From Piliocolobus tephrosceles (Eukaryota > Chordata > Mammalia > Primates > Cercopithecidae), in assembly GCF_002776525.5 (NCBI RefSeq), contig NC_045436.1, positions 11,539,294 through 11,603,293 on the forward strand: a stretch of DNA of 64,000 bases. The letters run 5' to 3'. Of the stretch, positions 23,460-36,150 are shown one piece after another; position 1 is the stretch's first letter, and the number at the start of each line of letters is the position of its first letter. The translations under genes were made by a program, and so were the position numbers. A model generated the notes under the pieces. That model was not told the DNA's origin, did no database searches, and saw only the letters and a list, made by a program, of their open reading frames with translations.

Positions 23460-26140
23460 AAAACTATATTAAGATATAATTTTCACACCATGAGACTTAC
23501 CAACTTAAATTGTACAGTCTAATGTTTATTCATATATTCACAGAATTGTGCAACCATAGCCACAATCTAATTTTGGAACATTTTCATCAACCCCAAAAGA
23601 AACCCCGTATTTATTAACAGTCGTTCTCATCTACACTCCCTACAGTACCTACAGGAGACAATCACTGACTTGTTTCCTTTCTCAAAACATTTGTCAGTTC
23701 TACCCATTGAATATAAATAGAATCCTATAGTATGTGGTCTTTTGTGCATGGCTTCCTTCATTTAGCATATTGTATCCATGATTTACCCAATTGTAGCATG
23801 TAATTTTTTTTAATATTATGTAATATTCCATTGCATATATATGCCAAAATGTATGCAAATGTAAGTTTTTAAACCACGTTTTTGCTATTATAATGCAGCG
23901 GTAAGCATGTATGTGCATTTTTGTGTGGACATGAATACCTTGGAGGGAATTTGCTGGAACACATGGTAACTCAATATTTAACATTTAAGGAACTGTTAAA
24001 GTGTTATTCAAATCAGCTTCAACATTTCACATTCCCATCAGCACTGTATAAGTGTTCCAATTTCTCCCTTGTCTGCAACACTTAATGTTTATCTTTTCAT
24101 TTTAGTCATCCTAATTTTTGTAAAGTGATGGCATTTCTTATGGTGCTGATTCAGATTTCCCTAATGATCAATGATGTTGATAATCTTTTAATGTGCTTGT
24201 AGGCAATTTGTAGATTTAGTTTGGAGAATTTAATATGCAAATATTTTACCAATTTTTTAACTGAGTTATTATTATTATTGAATTATAAAAGTTTTTTATA
24301 CATTTGGAATACAAGTACCTTATATGATATGAAAACATTTTCTTCCATTCTTGGGATTGTTTTTACATGATATCCTTTGCAGTACAAACTGTTTAATTGG
24401 ATTAAGTCCACTGTATCTACCTTTTCTTTAGTTATTTTATTTTTGGTGTCATATATAAGTACCATTGTATAACCCAAGGTCATCAAGCTTTACTTCAATG
24501 TTTTCTTCTAAGGGTTGTATAGTTTTAGAACTTACATTTAGATCTTTGAATCATTTTGAGTTAATTTTTCATATTGTTTGAGATAGGGGTCCAAATTTGT
24601 TCTATTGAATGTGGCCATTGAATCATCCCAGCACAGTTGTCGATACCTTTTTTCCCCTATTGAATTGTCTTGTCATATACATGTATATGTGTGAGTGTAT
24701 ATGCACACACACGTATGAAATACATATTTGCCAGTGCCACATTGTCTTCATTAATAAAGCTGCTTAGTAAGCTTCGAAATCAGGAATTTTGAGATCTCCA
24801 ACTTTGTTTTTCATTATCAAGATTGTTTTTGCTATGTTGAGCCCCTTGAGTTTCCATATGAATTTTAGAATCAGCTTGTTAATTTCTGTAACAAAAAAAA
24901 AAAAAAAAAAGGACAAATGAAGGGTTGAGAAAGATTTCTTTGAATCTGCAGATCAGTTTGGGAAATATTGTCATCTAAGCAATATTAAATCTTCCAATTC
25001 ATGAACATGGGGTCTATTTCTATTTATTTAGGTTCCCTTTAATTTCTTCATTGATATTTTGTGGGTTTTGGTATACAAGTTTAAATTTGTTTTAGTTTTC
25101 CTTAAATATTTTATTTCATATTATACAGTTGTACAGGAAATTGTATTGTTAATTTTTTATGAATTGTAAAATGCTAGTGTATAGAAATACTATTTACTAT
25201 TGGATATTGATCTGCTATCCTTGCAACATTCTGAACTTGTCTATTAGTTGTAATGATTGTGTGTGTATGTGTGTGCAGGGGTATTCCTCAGGATTTTCTA
25301 AGTACAAGATTATGCTATCTGCAAGTAGCAATAGTTTTACTTCTGCCCTTCCAATCTAGATGCCTTTATTTATTGATTTATTCTAAATTCCCTTTGCTAG
25401 AACAATCAGTACAATGTTGAAGAGAAATGATGATAGGAGACACCCTCCTTTTGTTCCTGTCCTTAAATGAAAAACAGTGTTTCACCTTTCACTAGGTTAC
25501 CTGTGAGTTTTTAATAGATCCCTTCATTAATTTGGGAAGGATAACTATTCCTAGTTGGTTGAATGTTATAATTATGAAGATATATTAGATTTTGTCAAAT
25601 GCTTTTTCTAACGTATTGAGGTTATCGTGTGCTTTGTCTTTTACTTTATAAATATTGTGGATTATGTTAATTGAGCTTTAAATATTAAAGTAACCCTACA
25701 TTCCTGGAATAAATCCAAGTTGGGTATAGTAATACTATAGCATTATAGTAATTGGTTGGTGATTTTTGTGTCTATATACAAAAATATTGCTCTGTAGTTT
25801 CCTTGTGATGCCTTGGTCTCTTTTTAGTGTCAGGGAAAAGGGTATTACTGGCTTCATAGAATAAGGTGAAGAGTGCTCTCCTTTCTTTTATTTTTCTAAG
25901 GGTTTATGAAAAACTAATATTAATTTTTTTCTCAAATTTTTGGTGGAATTCAGCAGTGAATCACTCTAGAACTTGGCTCTTGTTTATGGGAAGTTTCTAA
26001 TATTTAATCCAATCTATTAACATTTTATCAGTTTATTTGGTTTTCTAGTTATTCTTGAGTCAGTTTTTATAGTTTGCGTCCTGCTAAGAATGTGTCGATT
26101 TCATTCAATTTATCTAACTTGTTGGCACATAGCTTTAATA
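23460..26140 (-). repeat. Old L1 (L1M), 3' UTR and ORF2, antisense, 2.7 kb
   Basis: Antisense L1 landmarks run in order from the 3' side: 'taagatataattttcacaccatga', 'gtgcaaccatagccacaatctaattttggaacattttcatcaacccc' (23550), 'gcatggcttccttcatttagcatattg' (23747), 'atctttgaatcattttgagttaatttttcat' (24542), 'tttccatatgaattttagaatcagcttgttaatttc' (24850), 'ttgtcaaatgctttttctaa' (25590). Interior A-tract at 24890-24910. Reading frames are destroyed. Confidence 0.85.
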
Positions 26141-26149
26141 AGATTCGCT

Positions 26150-26690
26150 TATCAAATAAAGATAAAGAACTCTTTATTTACTCATGGTTGTTAGTGATAT
26201 ATACCTTTTCATTAACTTCCATTATTATGTAGAAAATCAAAAGGTATACACAATAAATTATTATATAAATAAGAGAAGTGATTAACAAGATTGCTAGATT
26301 TAAAATCAGTATAAAAATTAAGTTGCATCTTTAGGTACAACAGGAAACAGTTTATAATTAATAAAATATAATTTATGATACAATAATATAAAGAACCTAT
26401 AAATATATTGAATGAAATATGTACAAAAACTTTCTGGAGAATACTATAAAATTTCACTGATAAATATTAAATATGTCCAAAATATAGTTAAAATACATCA
26501 CTTTTACTTTTTTGGGGATTTAATGTAGAAAATGTTTTAATTTTCCAATTAATTTTATTATTAAATATAACCATAATAAGTAGCTGTTGGTGGTTGTTTT
26601 TGTTTTGATTTGATTTGCTTTTACTTTTGTGACCTGAGAAAGTATTTCAAAAAAGGTAGGTTCATAGGTGTCCAAAAATATGAACAAAGC
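26150..26690 (+). repeat. Diverged L1 ORF2 fragment, sense (probable)
   Basis: A/T-rich text such as 'taaaatcagtataaaaattaagttgcatc' and 'gaacctataaatatattgaatgaaatatgtac' resembles sense L1 ORF2. Identification is weak because of divergence. Confidence 0.35.
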
Positions 26691-26710
26691 ATTTTTCAAG
26701 AAATATAGTA

Positions 26711-26992
26711 GCTCACGCGTGTAATCCCAGCACTTTGGGAGGTCGAGGCAGGCGGATCGCCTAAGGTCAGGAGTTCGAGACCAGCCTGGTCAATATGACG
26801 AGACCCTGTCGCTTTTAGAAATACAAAGATTAGCCGGGCGTGGTGGCAAACGCCTGTAATCCCAGTTACTGAGGCATGAGAATCCCTTGAACCTGGGAGG
26901 CAGAGGAGCCGAGATCACGCCACTTACACTCTAGCTTGGAAGATATAGCGAGACTCTGTCTCCAAAATAAAAAATAAATAAAATAAAAAGGA
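26711..26992 (+). mobile_element. Alu, sense, 5'-truncated, with 13-bp target duplication
   Basis: Starts abruptly at GCTCACGCGTGTAATCCC, missing the first ~14 bases of the Alu, and ends with (AAATA)n-like tail. The flanking direct repeat AAGAAATATAGTA is perfect (26698-26710 and 26993-27005), so the 5' truncation happened during insertion. The right arm has a deletion around the 'gcagtgag' segment. Confidence 0.95.
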
Positions 26993-27005
26993 AAGAAATA
27001 TAGTA

Positions 27006-28000
27006 ACAAAAAAATGTTTATTGCTCCTTTTCAGATGTCCATAGCTTATTATAAAATTATACTCATTAAGGGATTGGAGGAAAATAGAAAATCCAGTCAA
27101 TGGAAGAAAATAGCCCTGACAGGTGCTTACACATGTGGATAGCTAATATGAGAGACAGGTATTATTACAGAAAAGAGATAGTAATTAAAATTAATTTTAA
27201 ATAAGTTAAATAATAATAGAATATCGTTCTGAGCTTGGTGTAGAAAATCCTGTTTAAAACGCGTATAAATAAGGTAAACCAGAAAGAGAAAGTCTGAGAC
27301 AAATTCTGCATTCAAATAGAGATACTGTTCTTCATATATGTTATAATAAAAATAACATTAGACAAACTATAAAATAGAGAATATTTTTAACATATAAAAT
27401 AGCTATATGTATAGGTTGAAAAAAATTCTACTAAACAATAAGACAATCAATTGAACAGTAAAAGAATGGATAAAGATTTGAATTCTATAGAATGGAAATA
27501 CAAATGACCCATAAACATATAATTAGCTATTTAACTTTATTACTTACCAAAAATGTAAATAAAAATATGTAAAATCAAATAAAAAAATTATCTTATTTAA
27601 ATATGTTTTAATAGTTACATTTTAATCATTCAAATGATTATCAGAAATTAAATATTCTCATGATATTAAGTATTAGATGTGACTTGATGGGCATGAATAT
27701 TGCTAGGAAGTAGAATCAGCTATAAATATCTTGCAAGAGTATACCATCATTGCTTAATGAAGTTGCACATGTGTGAATCTCATGATGTAGGCATATACCA
27801 CACATCTATACTTGTACATGACAAGTAGTAAAGCAGCAATTTTGTAGCATAAAACAAAAACATGAAAGAAAAAAAGGCTACCTAATGTAAAATTAGAATG
27901 GATAAATAATTGGTACTCTATTTGTACAAAGGAATATTATGAGTGGTAAACATTAATATGTTTGCTATGAATATCAGCTAGTATGCAACTGGAAAGTGTT
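27006..28000 (+). repeat. Diverged L1 ORF2/3' fragment, sense (probable)
   Basis: 'ggaggaaaatagaaaatccagtcaatgg', 'agaatggataaagatttgaattctatagaatggaaatacaaatgacccataaacatataa' and 'ggaatattatgagtggtaaa' follow sense L1 ORF2 to 3' end. Probably one element with the 26150-26690 piece, split by the Alu. Confidence 0.5.
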
Positions 28001-31000
28001 CAGTAATGGAAATTAGTCATAAAACAGAGCAAAGAAATTTCATTAGTATTTCATAGACAGAGAGCTCCCTTATGGCCAATTTATTTTTAGTGTGGATTTC
28101 CTTCAGAAAAGTTACATGTTTAGAGGTAGGTTTGTCGCCACCACTTGATATGCTTTCTCAAACTACATAATTTCACCCTGAGTCCTCAAAATCCTCCATG
28201 AGCCATACCATGGCTCATGGGTAAAGGCACTCTTATATTTCCTCTGACCACTCTCTCTTTGCTGCCTTCCCATGTATACACTGAGTTAACTAGTGTTGTC
28301 CATGTAACTCAGCTTCTCTTGTTAAACGTATCTATGACCTCATTTAGTATGTGATTGTTGAAATCAAATGTATTCTATTCTCAACAAAAATAACACCTAG
28401 ATGGGTCTTTTGAATATTACTACATTTCCTAACCATACTCCACTTAAGCAGAATGCAATGCCCTAATATATGTGTACTTCACAACTGCACAAAATATATT
28501 TCACAAAAAAGTATTTGTATTCAGTAATTCTCAAAAATTGTGACAAACTTAAAATTGACTGTTACTCAATCACATTGCAGTTCCTATGATGGGCTACTTT
28601 TCTAGGTGCTAGGGAAGTAACTGCAAACAATACTACGTTCATGATGCTTACATTATTTGATAAGATTACCATCTGATTTAACCAATATGCACATGAATGG
28701 TGTCTCATCTTATTGTCCTAAGATATCCAGCATTGCATTGAAGTTTGTGTTTCACAAACACAAACGGCTATTGTCACGAAGTGCTACAGGTAAATCCATT
28801 GCAGAAATCATAGTGTGTCTAGTAGTTCTCTTTCTCTCTATACATAGATATAGATATCTCCTCTGATTTTTAAAATATTTTCATACAGTTTTTATACAAT
28901 ATGGATAATATTATTGAATATAATTATATGAAAAGTTTAAGGAAGGGTAAAAGATAATTTAAAGAATTCTATCAACTTTCACTAAGAGTGGAGCAATGTA
29001 TTTAGCCTTTATGTGTCTACAATCTAATACAACTAGGAAAATGTAATCGGTTAACTTTTTTTCTCACCAATATCAATGAAAAGAGTGAAAATATATTTTA
29101 TAGTAACATGTTAAAAGACGGTGAACGCTATTCTATTTTGATATAATTCTTTGAAGACAGATTTTAAGAGCATTCTCATTAGATATTTTCCTTTAATTTT
29201 GATAGAGAGAATTGCTGTAAAAACTAACTCGCCTGCCATGTTCCCTGGGTTTCACTATCTCTGGAATCAGAGAAAAACATGAGATGAGTCAGACTGAAGA
29301 GGACTGTCTGCCACCTTAGGAGAGTAGACAACTTTCTTCAGATATTGTTCTTGCTTTCCTCATTCTGAGGTGATGATGGAGCAAGCTGAGCAATGACCTC
29401 ATGTATTTTTATCTCTGTAGTCCAGTCCAGTCCTGCAGGTGTTGACAAATGACTAGAGAATTCACAGTCATATAAAATGGCATTCTCAAATAAATCCAAA
29501 ATATTTTATATTAATTCACTTAAAGCATGTTTACATTTGTAGTAAGTGTGTTTTCAAGGCACAATACTTTAAATACAAAAGACATTAGATCTTCTTTCCA
29601 GTTAATAAAATTAAGAAAGAGAATACAGATAATATACAAAGCTACATAACATATTATAAGCAGCATAATTACATATTTTGTACCTCTATACTTGAGAGGT
29701 ATATTCTAAAAATAAAAAATATTAAAATGCATTTTTGTAAAGATATATTTCCCAAACATGTCATAAGCACTACCTTAAGAATGACTAATGAATAAGCAAT
29801 TACTGTTTTAAAATATAACTAATTTCTTTAAATAAGGCCTATAATTTTATATTGAAAGTAATTTTTTATTAATCAGTGGTAATATAAACTTACATTTAAG
29901 CAAAATACAGATATGAATTATTCAAGTTTGTCTTCTAAAGAAAGAGTATCTTAAATCAGAGATACACTTTTATATCACATACTTACCTACCACGATGACA
30001 TTAAAATTTAGAATTACAAGATATATTTTAAATGTTATTGTCTTTGTGAACCATATTTAAATTACATAGACCTTATTGAGCTTGCATAGAGAAATATTTA
30101 ATACTATATGTAATTTTTAATATCCTCTTTACACAAGTAAAAGGTAGTTCTACTATAATTTCTTCCATCACAAATACATACACACACACATATGCGCACA
30201 CGTGCACAAAATATCTGACCGTGCAGGAAGAAATAATAAATTTATGCATTATCTTCGTCTCTATGCAGATGAAGAATAGTAAGCTCTTGTCCTTGATTTA
30301 ACATTCACAGAAAATCAACCAACTTAAAGAGTAACATGAAAAAATACTTGTGTCAGCATTTTTTGTGTAATCATGTATTTCCATACAGCAGTGCACAATT
30401 TAATGAGAATCCCTTCAAAATAAATCGTAGCACTGGTATAGTTTTGGAAAGAATAGTTCATCATTGAAAAGTTCCAAAGAGTGAAAGTCATTTCTGATAA
30501 ACCATATATATCAGACCTTCACAAAGGAGTGAAATGTGAACGCAGTCAGCCTGTCTGAGTGTCCCCTAATGCATTCCCAATTATCTGCATTACAAACATA
30601 ATACAGTCTGCTTTAAAAACAAGATTAAGACCATAAACTTACTGCCACAGAAACATAGCACCTTTTGATCCTCTACTCAGTGCAAAGTTATTGCTGTAAA
30701 CAATCTTCAGTGTTTCCAAGGATATTTGCTTATGTATATATAGATATTTTTTGCAAGAACATAATTTTATATTTATGAAGCAAGTCAATTCTCTGTAAAT
30801 AAATATGAATGGAAAACAAATACTGCAAGCATCAAGTCTGAGTGGATTTTGTTTTGATCACCTAAATTCTTTCTCATTTTTATTTGTCTTTTGAGGACTA
30901 CTGCTTTCTTTATAAAGCATAATCCCTTCTTCACTTGGTACAATTTCACTTCTTTCCTGCATCAAATACACATTTCAATTTTATTTTTCAGAAGGAAGCA

Positions 31001-32073
31001 GACTTTAGCAAACTCCTTTAGTTTAATTTTGACAAGTCTTAATATTACCATGATCTATCAGAAATTCCCAGGATTTTACTTAAATCATCTAAAATGTGTT
31101 TTACATTGTTAATCAATACATATATTAAGTTGCCTCCAATTTATAATAAAATTTGACAAAGCTCTAAATAAAATCATATAATAGATTAAGACACTGAGAT
31201 AACTCCATTTGAATGTGTTGGTTAGTATTATTTTTCCCTTGTTTCACACAAAGGTAAGAAAGCCAAACAAAGTAGATCACTAGGTTTACAAGGATTTTCT
31301 TAATTATTTATCTCACCCCAAATCCTAATCTTCTGACATTGACAGAGGCTCTTATACTCACAGTTCTAATACACTTTGTTACATTGAGGATTCAGATCCT
31401 ATACTGAAATGTTTATAACTTCTCTCAAATTTGCATGAAAATATTCTGCCAAAAATATTAAACTATATATGTATATATTATCATAGTGGAAGAGAACAGG
31501 CCCTAGATACATGATATATAAAATATGTACGATGCAAATACAATATTTATATGGCATAATAATGTGCACAATAAGCCAGCAAGACAGAATCTACTAACAC
31601 CATGATCTATATTTTAACCGAAATTGTTCAGTGTTCAGCTTAAATATTATGTTTTAAGGAGACTGTAATAAGTGATTTGCATAATCTTCAATCAAAACAG
31701 GTTGGATATTCAAAAGAGCCATAAGTATTCTTTTTAAATACTCATATTAGTGCAACTTCAAAAAGGGCTGTTTATGACAGCCAGGCAAGAAAATAGAAAC
31801 ATAGTTGTTAATCACTGTGTAATTACAAATGTCTCCCATTATAGTCATGGCAATATTTTATTCCAGACTTATACTTGCTCTTATTGCCTTGCAGGTGTCT
31901 TCATAATTCATTTATTTCGCTATTTCTTTTTCACACTTCTAAAAAATAAAACAAATAGTAAGGTAGCCTAAAAATGCAGTTGAAACTCTTGATACCTGAG
32001 CTTTGTTTTACTTTGGTTGTTTTCTTAGAAAAAGAAAAAGATAAATGAAATGTGTCCTATGATATATTAAAAT
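28001..32073. other. About 4 kb mostly non-repetitive AT-rich DNA, no gene
   Basis: No exon-like frame with splice signals is visible. Contents: two small perfect inverted repeats (28196-28220 and 28743-28765), a short antisense L2-like tail near 28575-28660 ('gggctacttttctaggtgctagggaagtaactgcaaacaatac'), and a (CA)n-rich run at about 30175-30205. A less AT-rich island lies at 29215-29460 and matches nothing I recognise. Confidence 0.5.
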
Positions 32074-32369
32074 ATTTTTTTCTTTTTGAAACAGAGTCTT
32101 GATCTGTTGTCCAGGTTGGAGGACAGTGGCGTGAGCTCAGCTCACTGTAAACTCTGCATCCCGGATTGAAAGTATTCTCCTGCTTCAGCCTCCCCAAGTA
32201 GTTGGGACTACAGGAATACACCACCACACCCAGCTAATTTTTGTATTTTTTAGTAGAGATGAGGTTTCACCGTGTTTGCCAGGCTGGTCTCAAACTCCTG
32301 ACCTCGTGATCCACCCTCCCTTGGCCTCCCAAAGTCCTGGGATTATAGGCCTGAGTCACTGCGCCCAGT
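32074..32369 (-). mobile_element. Alu (AluS/J age), antisense
   Basis: 'tttttttctttttgaaacagagtcttgatctgttgtccaggttggaggacagtggcg' through 'ggcctgagtcactgcgcccag'. Full length, moderately diverged. Confidence 0.93.
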
Positions 32370-32920
32370 GAGAATTCTTAAGTATGTATGACAGCTAGAT
32401 GAGAATACTTTCAAGCCATAAATCAAAATCTCCTATATAAATTTTTAGCATTACTTCTTACCTCTTCAATACTATTGTTTCCCATGATCCTTTGTTTTAT
32501 TTAGTGAACTTATAAAGAATGGGTTAGAATAATCATTTAAAATATTTGTTAAAAGTAATAAATATATCAGAGGTACGACAGAATCAAAATTAGGAAATGT
32601 GTGATCACACTTTTTTTCAATCATTTTATTCTTCTCAAATGCTGTAATATTCAAAGATTATTTGACATTTTTCTCAAAGTATTTTAATTTTGCTGTTTAC
32701 TAATATTTTTGCTGGTTTCATTTCCATACAGGTCTAATCCAGGATTAGCAAAATATTTACACTAATACTCACTTTGAAAACCAAAATAGAAAAGTACACA
32801 ATCAGATCAATTTGTTTAAAACTGCTCAAGTATGAACAAAGTAACATTTTATGGTTTGGAGAGACAAATAAAGCTTATACACCCTGTATCTGGAAATAAT
32901 GTGAACACAAACTTAACATA
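32370..32920. other. AT-rich intergenic sequence
   Basis: Nothing recognised on either strand. Confidence 0.5.
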
Positions 32921-33247
32921 CAGTGCTTCTCAGGTGTTTCAGGACTCCCCCTAACCCCAGGCCCTCACTCCAAAAGGGTATCAAAATCTGAGGATGCTCA
33001 AGTTCCCCATATAAAATGGCATAGTATTTGCACATCCTCCTGTATACATTAAATCATCTCTAGATTAGTTTAAATCATCTCTAGATAATACTCAATACCA
33101 GGTAAACGCTATGTTAACAGTTGATATATTGTATCTCTATTTGTATTAATTTTTATTGCTACTTCTTTATTTTATATTTTTCCAAATATTTTGATATATG
33201 ATTGGTTGAATCAAAGGATGCATAACCTGTGAATATGGAAGACTGAC
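32921..33247 (+). mobile_element. MER2-like (Tigger-family) DNA transposon fossil
   Basis: Non-autonomous Tigger text: 'tatcaaaatctgaggatgctcaagttccccatataaaatggcatagtatttgcacatcctcctgtatacattaaatcatctctagatta' and end region 'tgattggttgaatcaaaggatgcataacctgtgaatatgg'. Within it a 21-bp unit (TTAAATCATCTCTAGATTAG-) is tandemly duplicated at 33049-33089. It encodes nothing. Confidence 0.88.
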
Positions 33248-34195
33248 TCTGTTTTTATGGAATGTGCAGGTAATACTTCTTAAACTTTGAAGATTAATGA
33301 GATAGAATGTGAGCCAAGCTCCATTCCTTGATAACTGTGTGTGCTACCGCAAATTACTTAAGTTCTGTGTCAATTTTCGGGAATTTAGTGAATTTATTAA
33401 ATCAGAGTACCCTGTACACAAAGCACCCTTAATCAATATATTATCATATATTATTAATTATTAGTGGTAATATGTTAAATTATTAAACTATAAGTATAAA
33501 TGAGACTCCTTGCATTTTTATGGCGTGGAATTAGCTGTGACTTATAACTCTCTCACTTACTTGCTATCTTATCTTAGAAAATTAACCAAATCTGAGGGAG
33601 CCTTGTTTCTCAGTTGTAAAGCAGTGCTACGATAATATCTGTTTTACAGTACAAGATTATTGGGCATGAAATATTATTTGTGAACTGAACATTGGTGTGA
33701 AATATAATTTGCATACCACATATCAACTAATGAATCTTAGTTATCATTAGCGTTTCTTTTAGTAAAGAAGAATGCTCACTGTCCAAGTTTTTCATGCCCA
33801 CAAAGTTCATAAATACTTTCTTGCTTAACTAAAACATTTAGATCACTGGATGGGAGGGTAACTAGGAGGCAAAGAGAAGGAAAAAACATAACTATAGTAA
33901 TTTTACAATGATTATTGTTGGTTCCTGTAAATAGACAATTATTTTCCTCATTTTTTCCCTCCTTCCACTTTCCACATCCTTAAGTCTATTCTTTTTTTCT
34001 AATTTGCTGTCTTCATTTTTTACTCTCTCTCCTCCTCCACCTATTTTTTTTAAAAATTATTTTCAGGTACAGAGATTTTATCACTTTACAAGACCTTGTC
34101 ATTCTGGAGACATACAAAGCACCCTGCTTATTTCATTGTGGCCTTAGTTTTATTCCCTTCTTCATTCAATATGAAGTAAATTTAACCCACAGCAG
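33248..34195. other. AT-rich intergenic sequence
   Basis: No gene or repeat recognised. C/T-rich tract at about 33950-34045. Confidence 0.5.
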
Positions 34196-34546
34196 TATCT
34201 TAGTCTGTGTGGGCTGCCACAACAAAATGCCATAGATTTGGTAGCTTATAAATAACAGAAATTTATTTCTTACAGTTTCGAAGTCTGAGAAACCCAAGAT
34301 CAAGTCATGGCAAATTTCACACCTTTTTAATTAATGGAATCTTCTTGCCAAGTCCTCACAGGTGGAGGGGATGAGCAGGATCCCTTGGCACTTCTTTATA
34401 AGAGCACTAATTCCACTCAGGAGGGTCCCGTCCTTATAATTTAATCAGTACCAGATACCCAAAGGCCTTTCATAATACTATTGTATTGGTGACTAGGTTT
34501 TAACATATGAATTTGAAGTGGACACAAACATTCAAATCATAATAGT
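34196..34546 (-). mobile_element. MLT1-like MaLR solo LTR, antisense
   Basis: 'tatcttagtctgtgtgggctgccacaacaaaatgccatagatttggtagcttataaataacagaaatttatttcttacag' is the antisense 3' end of an MLT1-type LTR. It ends with 'taacatatgaatttgaagtggacacaaacattcaaatc', the antisense 5' end. Length about 350 bp; internal region absent. Confidence 0.85.
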
Positions 34547-35235
34547 ATTTTTGTTTCAAATTTTGTTATGTTGTAAATTGAAGTCAGTAAGCATAATAAT
34601 AAATTTAAAATGTATTTACCTCAGTTATTCCTAGATTGTTATTAAAATAGATGCTAAACGGAGTGCAATAAAACAATTTGCAAAAATACTATGATATCGT
34701 TTATCTTGCTACCTGATTTATCTAACAAAATTTCCATGCTTGCACATACTTGTACCATCTAACAGATGAAAATGCATTATACAAGGCAATTATACTTTCA
34801 AAATTCTGCTAGACCAAAACACATATAGAGAGCAATCTAGAAAAAAAAGAGCACTCAGAAGAGACATATATTTGTTTATATTGAATGCTTATAAATAATA
34901 ATATTGTTAGGTAAACAAAAGTTTTGTTGAATAGTGTTGGAGAAAATTGGCACAACATATTGAGAAAAAGCAGGATTTTTTCACATCACTTAATATTGTT
35001 TTGTTCCTGTGACAATTTTAAAAAATTAAAAATACATATATGTAACCTAAATATTTTTTCATGTTAAGTGCTTTTTTATGTTATTTAAAGTTTCAAAAAT
35101 AATGTAATTTCTGAGGTTTTGTAAACATTTCATTTTAAATTGAAACTACTATATCACTTTTTAAAATGTACCCATTAGGATAGAAGTAATATTAGGACTT
35201 AATATCCACTTTTCTACAATTAAAAAAATTCTGTA
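34547..35235. other. AT-rich intergenic sequence
   Basis: Nothing recognised. Confidence 0.5.
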
Positions 35236-35498
35236 GCCAGGCGGAGTGGCTCATGCCTGTAATCCCAGCACTTTGGGAGACTGAGGCGGGTGAATCACCT
35301 GGAGTTAGGAATTCGAGACCAGCCTGACCAATATGGTGAAACCCTGTCTCTGTTAAATACAAAAATTAGCCAGGCGTGGTGGCGAGCATCTGTGGTCCCA
35401 GCTACTCGGGAGGCTGAGGCAGGAGAATTGCCTGAACCCGGGAAGCAGATGTTGCAGTGAGCCGAGATCGCACCACTGCACTCCAGCCTTCGCGACAC
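35236..35498 (+). mobile_element. Alu, sense, 3'-truncated
   Basis: 'gccaggcggagtggctcatgcctgtaatccc' through 'gcaccactgcactccagccttcgcgacact'. It stops before the 'gagactctgtctc' end and has no A-tail, so a later deletion removed the 3' end. Confidence 0.92.
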
Positions 35499-35648
35499 TT
35501 TTCCTGGAGTGACAGACAGTTAACTGAACCACTTTGATGTTTCATGCTAAAAATCAAATAGTAATTTGTTATTAAAATATTTTAATGACCTATCAGCCAC
35601 CAACTTGACTTGATCATTCCTCAGTTTTCTTTAAAGAAAATAATTGGA

Positions 35649-35969
35649 GGCCAGGCGCAGTGGCTCACACCTGTAATCCCAGCACTTTGGGAGGCTGAGG
35701 CAGGTGGATCACCTGAAGTCGGGAGTTCAAGACCAGCCTGACCAAAATGGAGAAACTCCGTCTCTACTAAAAATACAAAACTAACCGGGTATGGTGGCAC
35801 ATGCCTGTATTCCCAGCTACTCGAGAGGTTGAGGCAAGAGAATCGCTTGAACCCAGGAGGCGGAGGTTGCGGTGAGCCAAGATCGCACCACTGCACTCCA
35901 GCCTGGGTGACAAGAGCGAAAGTCTGTCTCAAAAAAAAAAAAAAAAAATGAATAAATAGAATAAAATAA
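35649..35969 (+). mobile_element. Alu (AluS), sense, full length with target duplication
   Basis: GGCCAGGCGCAGTGGCTCACACC... to 'gtctcaaaaaaa', followed by an (AATAA)n-modified tail. The perfect 12-bp direct repeat AAAATAATTGGA flanks it (35637-35648 and 35970-35981). It lies about 150 bp downstream of another sense Alu. Confidence 0.95.
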
Positions 35970-36150
35970 AAAATAATTGGAAACTCTTTTACTTACAAAA
36001 TGATTTAAAAGTTACTCATTTAAGTGATTCATTTTCTCAACTTCTGGGACATAGATTAAACTAGAATTCTTTACTATTTCTTTAACTAAACCACATATAT
36101 GTGACTACATATATTATATGACTGAATATATAACAGATTTTCATTGTTCA

